A stretch of 64,000 bases of DNA from positions 372,001 to 436,000 of the forward strand of contig NZ_JNKW01000001.1 in NCBI RefSeq assembly GCF_000702205.1. Direction: 5' to 3'. The notes beneath the pieces are model-generated. The model ran no database searches. It was not told where the DNA came from and saw only the letters and a list, made by a program, of their open reading frames with translations. This stretch comes from Lachnospira multipara LB2003. GTDB lineage: Bacteria > Bacillota > Clostridia > Lachnospirales > Lachnospiraceae. Every line of letters starts with the position of its first letter. Within the stretch, counting starts at the first letter, position 1. Made by a program: the position numbers and the translations under genes. This document shows positions 7,020 through 16,218 of the stretch, in pieces.

Positions 7020-7733
7020 TTAAAATTGAATATCTGATAAAACATCCTGTGAAAATTCTTCAATATAAATGTTATTATCATAAACATAAGCAATCTTAGG
7101 TTCAATAACAATGTCTTTCTTAGTTTTTCTGCCTTTTCTAATAGTATCTTCATTATCCTGACTTCTAGCAATAATTTCACCAATTTGGATCTGCATAGGC
7201 TTCATTTCTAAAGCATATACAAATGAGCCAGGATTCTCATTGCATCCAGCTGTAATATATCCCTTTAGGGAACCTAAAATCACTACATTATCACCAGCAA
7301 TAACCTTACCTCCTGGATTAACATCTCCAAGGATTACAGCACTACCTTCAGTTTCAAAAACCTGACCTGATCTTAATGTACCCTTGTAAAAATGACAAGG
7401 CTTATCAATTAAATCAAGTCTTGATTGAATGGCATCATCAACTATTTTGCTAATGCCATCTTCAATCATTCTAGAAGACTCGTTATTCTTATTAATTACA
7501 CAGACAATATTAAAGTCAGAAACTCTGCGTATAACATCAACAAGCTCATTTTCCTGAGCAGAAGTTAAATTACGGCCCTCAAAAGTAATAGCCAAATTAG
7601 CCTCTTTGAAGAATTTAGCTGAATCTCTAAATTTTTCTTCAAGTCTTTCTTTTAAATCTTCAAAGGAGCAATTCTTATCCAAAAGGACAGTAATCCCCTT
7701 CTTACCACCTTTAATAATTACTGAATTATCCAA
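7020..7733 (-). CDS. minC: Septum-site determining protein MinC
   Basis: MinC binds FtsZ and destabilises Z-rings where MinD places it. The 237-residue protein has an N-terminal FtsZ-binding domain and a C-terminal beta-helix domain beginning about residue 115 (KGTLRSGQ, then NPGGKVIAGDNVVILGSLKG). Those turn-rich repeats are typical of the MinD-binding and dimerisation half. It is the first min gene, downstream of PBP2 with a gap of 115 bp. Confidence 0.92.
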   Translation of the reverse strand: MDNSVIIKGGKKGITVLLDKNCSFEDLKERLEEKFRDSAKFFKEANLAITFEGRNLTSAQENELVDVIRRVSDFNIVCVINKNNESSRMIEDGISKIVDDAIQSRLDLIDKPCHFYKGTLRSGQVFETEGSAVILGDVNPGGKVIAGDNVVILGSLKGYITAGCNENPGSFVYALEMKPMQIQIGEIIARSQDNEDTIRKGRKTKKDIVIEPKIAYVYDNNIYIEEFSQDVLSDIQF

Positions 7734-7848
7734 TGTCTCACCTCATAAAAAATCTTATTAGATTTAAAGTAAACCTAAATTTACCCTTAATCCCCACATT
7801 TATTTATTATATTCTAATTTCAAACAAATAACCATAGAAAATTAAATT

Positions 7849-10602
7849 TTATTCAATTCCGTAGTATGCTTTGTAAATATCAGCTGAAAGAGCTATTGCA
7901 TTACCTGATGTATAACCATTTTGAATTGTTACAGCTACACAAACCTGTGGATTATCATAAGGAGCATAACTAATCATCTGAGCATGGTCAGGAGAAGTTT
8001 TCTTTTCCTGTGCTGTACCAGTCTTAGCAGCTATTTTTAAATTAAGCTTATTAACACCTGAATAAGATGCACCAGCAAGCTGCATACCAGTATGCACTGC
8101 ATCCCAAATCGAGCTATTAAGCTCAACCTTATTATTCACAGTTGCACTATTATCTCTTATTACATTACCATCAGGATCAGTAATCTTATCAACTAATGTC
8201 ATATTATAAACAGTACCTGAAGTTGCAAGGGTTGTAACATATCTTGCAAGGTTGAGAGTTGAGTATTTATGAGTACCCTGACCAATAGCTGATGCAATTG
8301 AGTCTGTTGATGAAGCCTGAGGTGTACCCTCTTCTATCTCAATACCTGCTGTAGTTGATAAGCCAAGCATATCTGAATAATTTTGTAAAATACTAGTACC
8401 ATAAGTGCTATTATATGAACCATTTTTCATAGCAAGCTGATATCCAATGTTGTAAAAGAATACGTTACATGAATCTCTAATAGCTTCTGTTACTGATTCT
8501 GAACCGTGACCCCAAGTCTGCCAACATTTTGGTGCTGGAGTTACTAAGTCAAAAGAACCGCCACAATAAAATGTTGATGATGTACTTATAAGTCCAGTAT
8601 TTAAACCAACAATTGATGAAACTAGCTTATAAGTTGAACCAGGAGCTATAAATGACTGTGTTGCTCTATTAAGAAGCGGACTAGCATTATCAGTTACAAG
8701 CTGATTGTAATACTTAGAATCAATAGTTCCTGAAAGCTTGTTGTTATCATAACTTGGGTATGAAACTAAAGCTAGGATATTACCTGAATTAGGGTCTGTA
8801 ACAACTGCAGAACCTGAGCAAGGTTCAAGAGCTAATTCACCAGGTGTAATAACCTTATTGCTTATAACATAAGAAATAAAGTCATAAGCTGACATAGAAC
8901 CATTTAATAATTCCTGATATCTTGAATTATCAGCATTTGGGTCTAGATAACCCTGTTCATATAATAATAAGCACAAATCATGTCCAGATACTGATCCCTC
9001 AGAAATCAAGTATTCATACATTTCCTTGTAGAAGGAAGTATCTGTATCAAGAGCTGAAATAATGTAATTTACTAATACATCATATGATTCCTGAAGAGAT
9101 GTATATTTTTCATCAGTTAACTTAGACATATCAATCCAGTTCTTAGAAATACCATAAGTTAAGAGCGATTGAAGGCTTACGTTACTATTATCCCCAATCC
9201 ATCTTGAATAAATATCATCGGATGTATCAACATTATTAGAATTAAATACGCCCTCTGTCTTAAGCATAGTGTAGATGTACCAAATATAACTCTGCTCTTC
9301 TTTTGATAAATCACTGTATCCAGTATTTCCTGTTGTTAATTCAGATCTAACCCAATCAAGGACCTGAGCTTTCTTTGACAAAAATGCATTATAAACATTC
9401 TTAGCTGTTTCAGTATCTGAATTTGCAATCTGATTTAATGAAATAAGATTATTATCAACAAAAGCATAATAAACCTCATTAGCAGTTACAAAAACATTGC
9501 TAACCTCGCCACTTGAATTATATGAATACTTTGTAGTACCTGAAGTTAAATGACTAGAAAGAATTGAAACCAATTCATTTTCAATAGCATCATAGGTAGC
9601 CTTTTGTAAATTAACATCAATAGTTAAGTAGACATCATTACCTGCAGTTGCATCTTTTTCAGAAATAACCTGAGTAATTCTACCTACAGTATCAACATAA
9701 ACAGTTTGAGAGCCCTTAGTACCAGCTAACTCACTTTCAAGAGAAGCCTCAATACCGGACTTACCAATAACGTCATTACTTTCATACTGATCTCCCATTT
9801 CTTCAAGTTCAGTTGAAGAAATTGTACCAGTGTAGCCTAAAATCTGTGAAACATACTTGCCATATGTGTATCTTCTAATGTATTTTTCCTCAACCTGGAT
9901 GCCGACTAATTCATCAGAATTTTCCATAATCGCAGCCATTGTTGCATCAGAAACCTCATTAGCAATTGTAAATGACATATATCTATTATATGAATTAGCA
10001 GACATATAACGTCTAAGATTTACAATAACTAATGCATGTTCAACGCTATAATCATCAAGAGAAACTTCGTATTTATCAAGATAATAATCAAATAAATCCT
10101 TGGCTGAAACACTCTTTTGTTCATCAGTTAATGCAGCAATACTTGCCACGCCATAAGAATCTCTAATAAAACGAAGAAGTGTTGTACCTTCTACATTATA
10201 TGAATAAACACCATTTTCATATACAATTGGAAAATCGTTAGTATATTCATCATTGTTTTTCTCAATAATATCAAGAGCCTTATCTATACTTGAATTAATA
10301 GACTTATTTTTAGCTGAAACGCTGCTATAAGAACCACTATCACTTATAGTTACAGCATAAGCTAAGTCATTAAAAGCAAGTAAAACACCGTTTTTATCAA
10401 AAATTCGACCACGAGTTGCAGTAACACTCATGTCTTTTTGAATAGAACTATTAAGATTTGAAACGTATGAATTACCATTAATAATCTGTAAATTAAATAA
10501 TCTAGTTATTAGGATGCTAACTAAAATCACAAAAACCAATACAAGAGGAAAAATTCTTGATTTTAGTAAGCTAAGTATATAATCAAATATTTCCTTCATC
10601 AT
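7849..10602 (-). CDS. mrdA: Class B penicillin-binding protein PBP2/MrdA, long form
   Basis: This is the transpeptidase of the elongation machinery, working with RodA and MreCD. At 917 residues it is much longer than the usual 600-700. A signal anchor lies at about 17-36 and the PBP dimerisation region with ATRGRIFDKNG follows. The active site is APGSTYK (Ser near 653), SCN in DSCNVFF, and KTGTAQ near 861. The extra length is an insertion of roughly 250 residues between about 330 and 590, rich in Ser, Tyr and Asp. A GAGGTG site fits the first of two adjacent ATGs. It overlaps mreD by 20 bp, which suggests translational coupling. Confidence 0.92.
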   Translation of the reverse strand: MMKEIFDYILSLLKSRIFPLVLVFVILVSILITRLFNLQIINGNSYVSNLNSSIQKDMSVTATRGRIFDKNGVLLAFNDLAYAVTISDSGSYSSVSAKNKSINSSIDKALDIIEKNNDEYTNDFPIVYENGVYSYNVEGTTLLRFIRDSYGVASIAALTDEQKSVSAKDLFDYYLDKYEVSLDDYSVEHALVIVNLRRYMSANSYNRYMSFTIANEVSDATMAAIMENSDELVGIQVEEKYIRRYTYGKYVSQILGYTGTISSTELEEMGDQYESNDVIGKSGIEASLESELAGTKGSQTVYVDTVGRITQVISEKDATAGNDVYLTIDVNLQKATYDAIENELVSILSSHLTSGTTKYSYNSSGEVSNVFVTANEVYYAFVDNNLISLNQIANSDTETAKNVYNAFLSKKAQVLDWVRSELTTGNTGYSDLSKEEQSYIWYIYTMLKTEGVFNSNNVDTSDDIYSRWIGDNSNVSLQSLLTYGISKNWIDMSKLTDEKYTSLQESYDVLVNYIISALDTDTSFYKEMYEYLISEGSVSGHDLCLLLYEQGYLDPNADNSRYQELLNGSMSAYDFISYVISNKVITPGELALEPCSGSAVVTDPNSGNILALVSYPSYDNNKLSGTIDSKYYNQLVTDNASPLLNRATQSFIAPGSTYKLVSSIVGLNTGLISTSSTFYCGGSFDLVTPAPKCWQTWGHGSESVTEAIRDSCNVFFYNIGYQLAMKNGSYNSTYGTSILQNYSDMLGLSTTAGIEIEEGTPQASSTDSIASAIGQGTHKYSTLNLARYVTTLATSGTVYNMTLVDKITDPDGNVIRDNSATVNNKVELNSSIWDAVHTGMQLAGASYSGVNKLNLKIAAKTGTAQEKKTSPDHAQMISYAPYDNPQVCVAVTIQNGYTSGNAIALSADIYKAYYGIE

Positions 10603-11116
10603 AATTCACACCTCTTTTCTTTTTGTTTACAATATTGAGTTTGTCATTAAGATATTCAAGTCCTTTATATAAAATAAAAGTGCAAATGCATGTATATACC
10701 ACTTCTGGCATAATAATACGAGATATGAAAAATCCTGCATTTAATCTGTTATGTAATAGGAAATTACCAATATAGCCAAGGAAGCCATAAATAAAATCCG
10801 ATACAAAAACCATAGCAACAGGGATTAAAATTTCGTACTTTTCATACTTTTCGTAGAAAAATCCAGCTATAAAGCCAGCATAAATAAATACTAAAGCACT
10901 AAAGCCAAAAAGATTTGTAGAATATAAATCATACATTACCCCTGAAAAAAATCCAACAAACATACCTTCATTTCTACCATTTAAGAAACCAAAAACTACT
11001 GGCAAGATAATAAGAAAATTAGGCACAATACCACCAATTGCTATTACTCTTCCAATAGAAACTTGTAAAAGATAAAAAACAAGAATAAGAACAAGTTCAG
11101 TTATTTTTCTCTTCAT
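10583..11116 (-). CDS. mreD: Rod shape-determining membrane protein MreD
   Basis: This 177-residue protein is almost entirely hydrophobic with about five membrane segments, as expected of MreD, which connects MreC and PBP2 in the elongasome. Typical stretches are NFLIILPVVFGFLNGRNEGMFVGFFSGVMYDL in the first half, here cited only by its GFLNGRNEG core. Sequence conservation of MreD is low and the call relies partly on its place between mreC and PBP2. An inverted repeat with a T-run lies just upstream. Confidence 0.88.
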   Translation of the reverse strand: MKRKITELVLILVFYLLQVSIGRVIAIGGIVPNFLIILPVVFGFLNGRNEGMFVGFFSGVMYDLYSTNLFGFSALVFIYAGFIAGFFYEKYEKYEILIPVAMVFVSDFIYGFLGYIGNFLLHNRLNAGFFISRIIMPEVVYTCICTFILYKGLEYLNDKLNIVNKKKRGVNYDEGNI

Positions 11117-11138
11117 AGATCCACCTCAAAACAAAAAT

Positions 11139-11169
11139 AGGGAAAGGCAAATAAATAAAACCTTCCCCT
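11139..11169 (-). terminator. Intra-operon terminator or attenuator between mreC and mreD
   Basis: On the minus strand AGGGGAAGG pairs with CCTTTCCCT across a 13-nt loop, and ATTTTTGTTTT follows. It would reduce transcription into mreD and the genes after it without stopping it fully, letting MreB and MreC be made in excess. Confidence 0.5.
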
Positions 11170-11185
11170 GGAAATTTAATATTAT

Positions 11186-12031
11186 TTACGTAGTTGTCTT
11201 TAAATCAGTAATAATTAATACTTCCTGTAAATTATTAAAATCCACAGCTGGAATTAAATAACCTGATTGTGTTAGATTATTAGAGTCTGGGCTAACCTCT
11301 GATGCGTATCCAATAAGTATGCCCTGTAAATATTTATCGCTAATATTAGATGTAACAATCTTGTCACCATCTCTTACAGTTGTACTAGCACTAAAGTGAT
11401 TTAAATGAACTTTACCTGTATCCATAAGTTCTACATCACCCTCTACCATACAAGTCTGGTTATTATCAATAATCATACCACTTACATAACTCTTATCTTC
11501 TACAATGGTTTTTACAATAGAATAATTAGGTCCAACCTCTGTTATAATACCAACTAAACCACCACTTGCTACAACATTCATGTCGACGCTAATACCATCA
11601 TTAGATCCCTTATCAAGAGTTAATGAAGAATACCAGTTATCAGACGAAATACCAATAACATTAGCACCAACTTTATTATATTGTGAATATTGATTATCAA
11701 GAGCATAAAGTTTTCTTAATCTATCTAACTCATAAGTATCTTGTTTAAGTAAATTATTTTCTTCTGTCAAAGCATCAACTTGACTTTGTAATTCTTCATT
11801 CTTAGCTAAAACGTCTGAAATTTCCTGCATATTATCGATTTTATCAGAAATCCATAAGCCGATGTTGTTCATACCCTTTTGAAGAGGAACAACAACATAA
11901 GAAATAGCTGTTTGAAGTGGTTTCGTCAAAGAATCAGTAAAAAACGAAGTTCCAATAAAGAATAAACATATTACAGTTAAGCCAATAAGAATATATTTTG
12001 ATGTAAGAAAAGATTCAAGTTTCTTTCTCAT
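11186..12031 (-). CDS. mreC: Rod shape-determining protein MreC
   Basis: MreC is a bitopic membrane protein that scaffolds PBP2 and RodA outside the membrane. The 281-residue protein has one N-terminal membrane helix (about 13-32), a coiled coil (about 65-105, with EISDVLAKNEELQSQVDAL-type heptads) and a C-terminal beta domain containing NVIGISSDNWYSSLTLDKG and the GLVG turn of the family. It follows mreB by 24 bp. Confidence 0.92.
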   Translation of the reverse strand: MRKKLESFLTSKYILIGLTVICLFFIGTSFFTDSLTKPLQTAISYVVVPLQKGMNNIGLWISDKIDNMQEISDVLAKNEELQSQVDALTEENNLLKQDTYELDRLRKLYALDNQYSQYNKVGANVIGISSDNWYSSLTLDKGSNDGISVDMNVVASGGLVGIITEVGPNYSIVKTIVEDKSYVSGMIIDNNQTCMVEGDVELMDTGKVHLNHFSASTTVRDGDKIVTSNISDKYLQGILIGYASEVSPDSNNLTQSGYLIPAVDFNNLQEVLIITDLKTTT

Positions 12032-12055
12032 ATACCTTATTACCTCTCTTTATTA

Positions 12056-13069
12056 TTATTCGAAAGTTCTATCCTGTGGTGTGTAAGGAATCTTAGAAAA
12101 TTCAGGGTTTGTAACAACTCCCATTAAGCCTCTTACAACACTTTCAGCAGGATTTTCAACAATATTTACATTAAGATTTGTTTCATCTTTAATGAATTTT
12201 TCTAAGTTATTAATCATAGATGTACCACCAGTGAAGTAAACACCATCCTTAATAATATCAGCAGCAAGTTCTGGTGGAGTTCTCTCTAGGATAACTTTTA
12301 TTGAATCCATAATTGAATGAAGGGAATCAATAATAGCCTCATAAATAACATCAGATGAAATCTGAACGCTAACTGGTAATCCAGATAAAATATTACGGCC
12401 AAAGCCAGGTGCAAAGCTTTCTTCAATCTTAACAGCACTACCAAGCTGCTTCTTTAAGCTTTCAGCAGTCTTAGAACCAATTACTAAATTATAAGCCTTT
12501 CTTACAGCACTAATAATGCATTCATCAAGCTTATTACCACCAATTTTAACAGATTTACTAATAACAATACCGCCAAGGGATAATACTGAAATTTCTGTAG
12601 TTTCAGCACCAATGTTAACAACCATAATACCCTTAGACTTAGTAACATCAAGGCCAGCACCAATTGCATCAGCAACAGGCTTATCTACAACATAAACATT
12701 CTTAGCCTTAACCTTAGATTCAACAACTAATTCATAAAAAGCTCTCTTCTCTACTTCTGTTACATCAGTAGGTACAGCAATATAAAAATCTGTATTGCCT
12801 GGCTTTTTCTCCTTATTCATCTTCTCAAAGAAACTATATAAGAGACTTTGCATATTCTCAATATCAGCAATAACACCAAATTTAACTGGGAAAGAAACCT
12901 CAATATTTTCTGGTGTCTTCTCATACATATCGTATGCTTCATCACCAAAAGCTAATAATTCGTTCTTATTAGCAATAGCGATGATATTCTTCTCATTAAG
13001 GATTTCATTATCCTTAGTGCACATTTTAAAATTACTTGTTCCAATATCAATTCCGTATACGTTAGACAT
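12056..13069 (-). CDS. mreB: Actin-like cell-shape protein MreB
   Basis: MreB forms membrane-bound filaments that steer side-wall synthesis. The protein has 337 residues. The actin phosphate-1 motif is GIDIGTSNFKM at the start; phosphate-2 is VVNIGAETTEISVL; and the adenosine-binding TGGTSMINNL lies near the end. The ATG at 13067-13069 is preceded by AAAGGAAA; an in-frame start 30 bases earlier lacks a spaced site. The sequence differs from textbook MreB (DVLAVG-type segments are weak), so an Mbl- or MreBH-like paralogue is possible, but the mreBCD context favours MreB. Confidence 0.9.
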   Translation of the reverse strand: MSNVYGIDIGTSNFKMCTKDNEILNEKNIIAIANKNELLAFGDEAYDMYEKTPENIEVSFPVKFGVIADIENMQSLLYSFFEKMNKEKKPGNTDFYIAVPTDVTEVEKRAFYELVVESKVKAKNVYVVDKPVADAIGAGLDVTKSKGIMVVNIGAETTEISVLSLGGIVISKSVKIGGNKLDECIISAVRKAYNLVIGSKTAESLKKQLGSAVKIEESFAPGFGRNILSGLPVSVQISSDVIYEAIIDSLHSIMDSIKVILERTPPELAADIIKDGVYFTGGTSMINNLEKFIKDETNLNVNIVENPAESVVRGLMGVVTNPEFSKIPYTPQDRTFE

Positions 13070-13109
13070 AAATTTCCTTTCTTTTTGGCATTCGCCCAAT
13101 AACTTTATT

Positions 13110-13793
13110 TCAAAACAATCCCTTTTCTCTAAGACTTACATAAAGTTTATCTCCAATAATAATATGATCAACCAAATTGATGCCAATTAATTTACCTGCT
13201 TCATAAACTTCCCTAGTAACCTTAATATCAGCACTACTAGGTGTTGGATCACCGCTAGGATGATTATGTACAAGAATAATCATAACAGCATCAGATTTTA
13301 AGGCATTAATAAAAACATCCCTAACACTAATTAAAGAACTATTAAAAGTTCCAATTGTAAGTGTTAAATCCTTAATAAAATTGCATTTGCTATCTAATAA
13401 GACAAGTTTTAAATGTTCTTGCTTTAAATGCCTTAAATCCTCCATATAATAACTAGCCACAAGATCAGCTTTCTTAAAATTAATCTTTTTAAAAGCTCTT
13501 GATTTAGCAAATCTTTTGGATAATTCAATAATGCACCTAATTTGAATAGCCTTAGCCATTCCAATGCCTTTTATCTTAGATAAATCCTCAAAACTTAGAT
13601 TAGCTAAATCACCAATCCCATTACTACCAGCTTTTTTTAGAATGCTTTCTGATAAGTCCAGAACACCAATTCCAGAAACGCCGGTATGAATAATAGCAGC
13701 TAAAAGTTCTACATCCGTTAAAGATGATACTCCATATTTAACAGCCTTCTCACGTGGCATTAAATTATATGGATCATTATTTTTCTTATTCAT
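13110..13793 (-). CDS. radC: RadC/YeeS-family JAB-domain protein
   Basis: This 227-residue protein has an N-terminal helix-hairpin-helix-like part (GIGMAKAIQIRCIIEL) and a C-terminal JAB metalloprotease-fold domain with HNHPSGDPTPSSAD (about 176-189), the zinc-binding motif of RadC. The old link to repair is not well supported, and the biochemical role is unknown. In many Firmicutes radC lies directly before mreB, as here. Confidence 0.92.
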   Translation of the reverse strand: MNKKNNDPYNLMPREKAVKYGVSSLTDVELLAAIIHTGVSGIGVLDLSESILKKAGSNGIGDLANLSFEDLSKIKGIGMAKAIQIRCIIELSKRFAKSRAFKKINFKKADLVASYYMEDLRHLKQEHLKLVLLDSKCNFIKDLTLTIGTFNSSLISVRDVFINALKSDAVMIILVHNHPSGDPTPSSADIKVTREVYEAGKLIGINLVDHIIIGDKLYVSLREKGLF

Positions 13794-13817
13794 ATTTAAT
13801 TAAGAGATAACCCCCAA

Positions 13818-14078
13818 TTAAATTACCTTAAAGACTACGATTGAAAGTATAATGCCAATAATACTAGCAACAGTTAATTTAATCTGAAAAGCAATTGTAA
13901 GCACAATTACTCCAAGATCAAATGTAGTTATATCACCGTCTACAGTTCCAATTGTCTGACCGTAGCTAAGCCAAGAAATTCCCGATACACCTCTTGCAGC
14001 TTCTCCAATTAAACCGCCAAGAACAATTCCGATTATAATAAACAGTAATAATAACCATCCGTTTTTATATTTAGCCAT
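13818..14078 (-). CDS. DUF4321-like small membrane protein
   Basis: This 86-residue protein has two hydrophobic segments (about 8-27 and 53-85) around a short loop with Gly and Ser. Its size, the N-terminal KNGWLLLLFIIIGIVLGGLIG pattern (here WLLLLFIIIG) and its place before radC/mreB fit the DUF4321 family of clostridia, whose function is unknown. It is the first gene of the cell-shape operon, with an extended -10 promoter 45 bp upstream. Confidence 0.7.
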   Translation of the reverse strand: MAKYKNGWLLLLFIIIGIVLGGLIGEAARGVSGISWLSYGQTIGTVDGDITTFDLGVIVLTIAFQIKLTVASIIGIILSIVVFKVI

Positions 14079-14121
14079 AAAGCCCCCCTCTTATGCTCTC
14101 TATGATTAAAAATCAAAAAAA

Positions 14122-14127
14122 ATTATA
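14122..14127 (-). promoter_or_regulatory. Promoter of the radC-mre-min operon
   Basis: On the minus strand TGT precedes TATAAT as an extended -10, with a weak TTTCAC -35 17 bp further upstream. The next genes to 3968 are closely spaced on the same strand, so this is the likely main promoter for the whole block. Confidence 0.6.
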
Positions 14128-14200
14128 ACACATTCTTTATAATTGTGAAATAAAATTAAAACATAAATTAGTAAGACTTTAATTTATTGCTCGTTAACTG

Positions 14201-14268
14201 TTGCAATTACCTTGTAATTGCAATGCAGCCTCATGCTAGCGCGTAGCGCCTTTTAATGCATGAGGTTC
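14201..14268 (+). repeat. Two-hairpin repeat, copy 6 (covaried H1)
   Basis: H1 uses TTGCAATTAC/GTAATTGCAA (14201-14223), differing from copy 1 at matching positions on both arms. H2 keeps CCTCATGC/GCATGAGG with an inner GCGCGTAGCGC, and the unit ends GGTTC. It lies three bases beyond the stop codon of the next gene, in antisense orientation to it. Confidence 0.85.
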
Positions 14269-14271
14269 AAA

Positions 14272-15549
14272 TTAAATGTTAAATAATCCGGCCTTATACA
14301 TTTCGTTGGCACTCATAATAATACCTAATTTTGCATGATACCAAGTTAAGCCACCTTGGAAAAATACAAGATAAGGTTCTTTAACTGGACCATCAGCACT
14401 AAGCTCAATAGATGAACCCTGTACAAAAGCGCCTGCAGCCATTATAACATCTGAATCATAACCTGGCATAGCCCATGGTTCAGGAGTTAAAAAGCTGTCA
14501 ACTGGTGCTGCCATCTGAATACCCTTACAAAATGCAAGTAAACCCTCTTTAGAGCCAAGTTCCACATTCTGAATAATATCAAAACGGTCTTCACTAGCAT
14601 TAGGTCTACATTTAAATCCAGCTTTTTCATAAACATTAGCAGCAAAAATTGCTCCCTTAAGAGCCGATGCTACTACTGTTGGTGCAAGGAATAATCCCTG
14701 ATAAAAACTCTGATTTAGAGTAAGGCTTGCTCCAACTTCTTTACCAAGGCCAGGAGAAGTTAAGCGATATGCACACCTTTCAATGCAATCCTTTCTACCA
14801 ACAATGTAACCACCACAAGGAGCAAGTCCACCACCTGGATTCTTAATTAAAGAACCAACGCACATATCAGCTCCCACTTCAGTAGGTTCAATAGTCTCCA
14901 CAAATTCACCATAACAATTATCAACCATACAAATAACTTCTGGCTTAATAGACTTAATAAACTTAATTAATTCTCCAATTTGCTCAACTGATAAAGTAGG
15001 TCTTGTTGCATAGCCCTTAGATCTTTGAATAGTTACAAGCTTAGTCTTATCATTAATTGCAGCTTTAATTCCATCAAAATCAAAGCTACCATCTTCTAAT
15101 AAATCAACCTGTCTGTAGGAAATACCATATTCAGCTAAACTACCAACAGATTCTCTAATACCAATGATTTCATCCATAGTATCATATGGCTTGCCAACAG
15201 GTGATAAAAGTTCATCCCCTGGGCGAAGCTGCGCAGCAAGTGCCACATTTAATGCATGAGTACCGCAAGTAATCTGTGGACGAACAAGGGCATCCTCAGC
15301 CTTAAAAATATCTGCATAGATCTCTTCTAAGCTATCTCTACCTAAATCATTGTAACCGTAACCAGTTGTTCCATTTAGATGAGCTTCTGAAACCTTTGCT
15401 TTTTGCATAGCACTAATAACCTTAAGCTGGTTAAATTCTGCAATTTTATCAATCTTTAAAAAACGTTCTTTTAAACCAGCTTCAACGCTTTCGCAAAAAT
15501 CATAAACCTTAGGATCAATATTAAATCCATTACAATATGCTTCTTTCAC
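14272..15549 (-). CDS. PLP-dependent aluminium-resistance / methionine gamma-lyase family protein
   Basis: This fold-type I PLP enzyme of 425 residues belongs to the YnbB/aluminium-resistance family, related to cystathionine lyases. It has RPQITCGTHALNVAL for cofactor binding, VDNCYGEFVE near residue 205, and GSLIKNPGGGLAP with the likely Schiff-base lysine near 231. The true substrate is unknown. The start is a GTG overlapping the miaA stop (TAGTG), with a GGAGG site six bases upstream, so the two genes are translationally coupled. That pairing is common in clostridia. Confidence 0.85.
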   Translation of the reverse strand: MKEAYCNGFNIDPKVYDFCESVEAGLKERFLKIDKIAEFNQLKVISAMQKAKVSEAHLNGTTGYGYNDLGRDSLEEIYADIFKAEDALVRPQITCGTHALNVALAAQLRPGDELLSPVGKPYDTMDEIIGIRESVGSLAEYGISYRQVDLLEDGSFDFDGIKAAINDKTKLVTIQRSKGYATRPTLSVEQIGELIKFIKSIKPEVICMVDNCYGEFVETIEPTEVGADMCVGSLIKNPGGGLAPCGGYIVGRKDCIERCAYRLTSPGLGKEVGASLTLNQSFYQGLFLAPTVVASALKGAIFAANVYEKAGFKCRPNASEDRFDIIQNVELGSKEGLLAFCKGIQMAAPVDSFLTPEPWAMPGYDSDVIMAAGAFVQGSSIELSADGPVKEPYLVFFQGGLTWYHAKLGIIMSANEMYKAGLFNI

Positions 15550-16207
15550 TATATGCCTCCAAAAATTTGCCTTTTACTTAATTCAAGTTTGAAATAATCT
15601 ATAATCTTATCAAAATCATAATTGTATTGGCTTATATCCACCCAAATACAATCCTTCTCACGTCTAAACCAGGTAAGCTGCCTTTTAGCAAATCTTCTAG
15701 TATCTCGCTTAATAATCTCTTTAGCCATATCAAGAGAAATCTCGCCATTAAAATAGTCAAGAATTTCCTTATAGCCAATCCCCTGCATAGACACAAGGTC
15801 TTTTCATAAAGTTTATTTCTATATTCGTTGTTATCATCCTCTGTCTTAGTAAATTCAATATCATATAAAACTGCCTGTACATAAAAGCCTGTACCACCAA
15901 CAATTATAGGAATCTTTCCTTCACGTCTAATTTCTTCAATAGCTTTTTTTGCCATATCCTTAAAAATCATAACGTTGAATTCATCAGTAGGCTCAAGGCA
16001 GTCAATTAAATAATGCTTAACTCCATCCATTTCTTCTTTAGTGATTTTGGCAGTACCAATATCCATACCTCTATAAACCTGCATAGAATCAGCACTTATA
16101 ATAGAACCATTAATAGCCTTTGCAAGACTAATAGAAGTCTTTGTCTTACCAACAGCTGTAGGTCCTGAAATAATCACTAAAGGTTCTTTATTGTCCAAAT
16201 TATTCAT
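15549..16207 (-). pseudogene. miaA: miaA, tRNA dimethylallyltransferase, broken by internal deletion
   Basis: MiaA adds the isopentenyl group to A37 of UNN-reading tRNAs. The first 146 residues look normal: SGPTAVGKT, SADSMQVYRGMDIGTAK, VGGTGFYVQAVLYD. After YRNKLYEK the frame continues as unrelated sequence to a stop at 15632. The proper C-terminus (SMQGIGYKEIL, RRFAKRQLTWFRRE) resumes in another frame and ends at 15549. Against the usual length of about 310 residues, roughly 90-100 residues between these parts are missing. The junction lies around 15794-15810. Loss of that many residues plus a frame change should inactivate the enzyme. MiaB, which needs the MiaA product, is intact nearby. 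A deletion in the assembled sequence cannot be excluded. Confidence 0.85.
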
Positions 16208-16218
16208 AAAGCTCCTTA

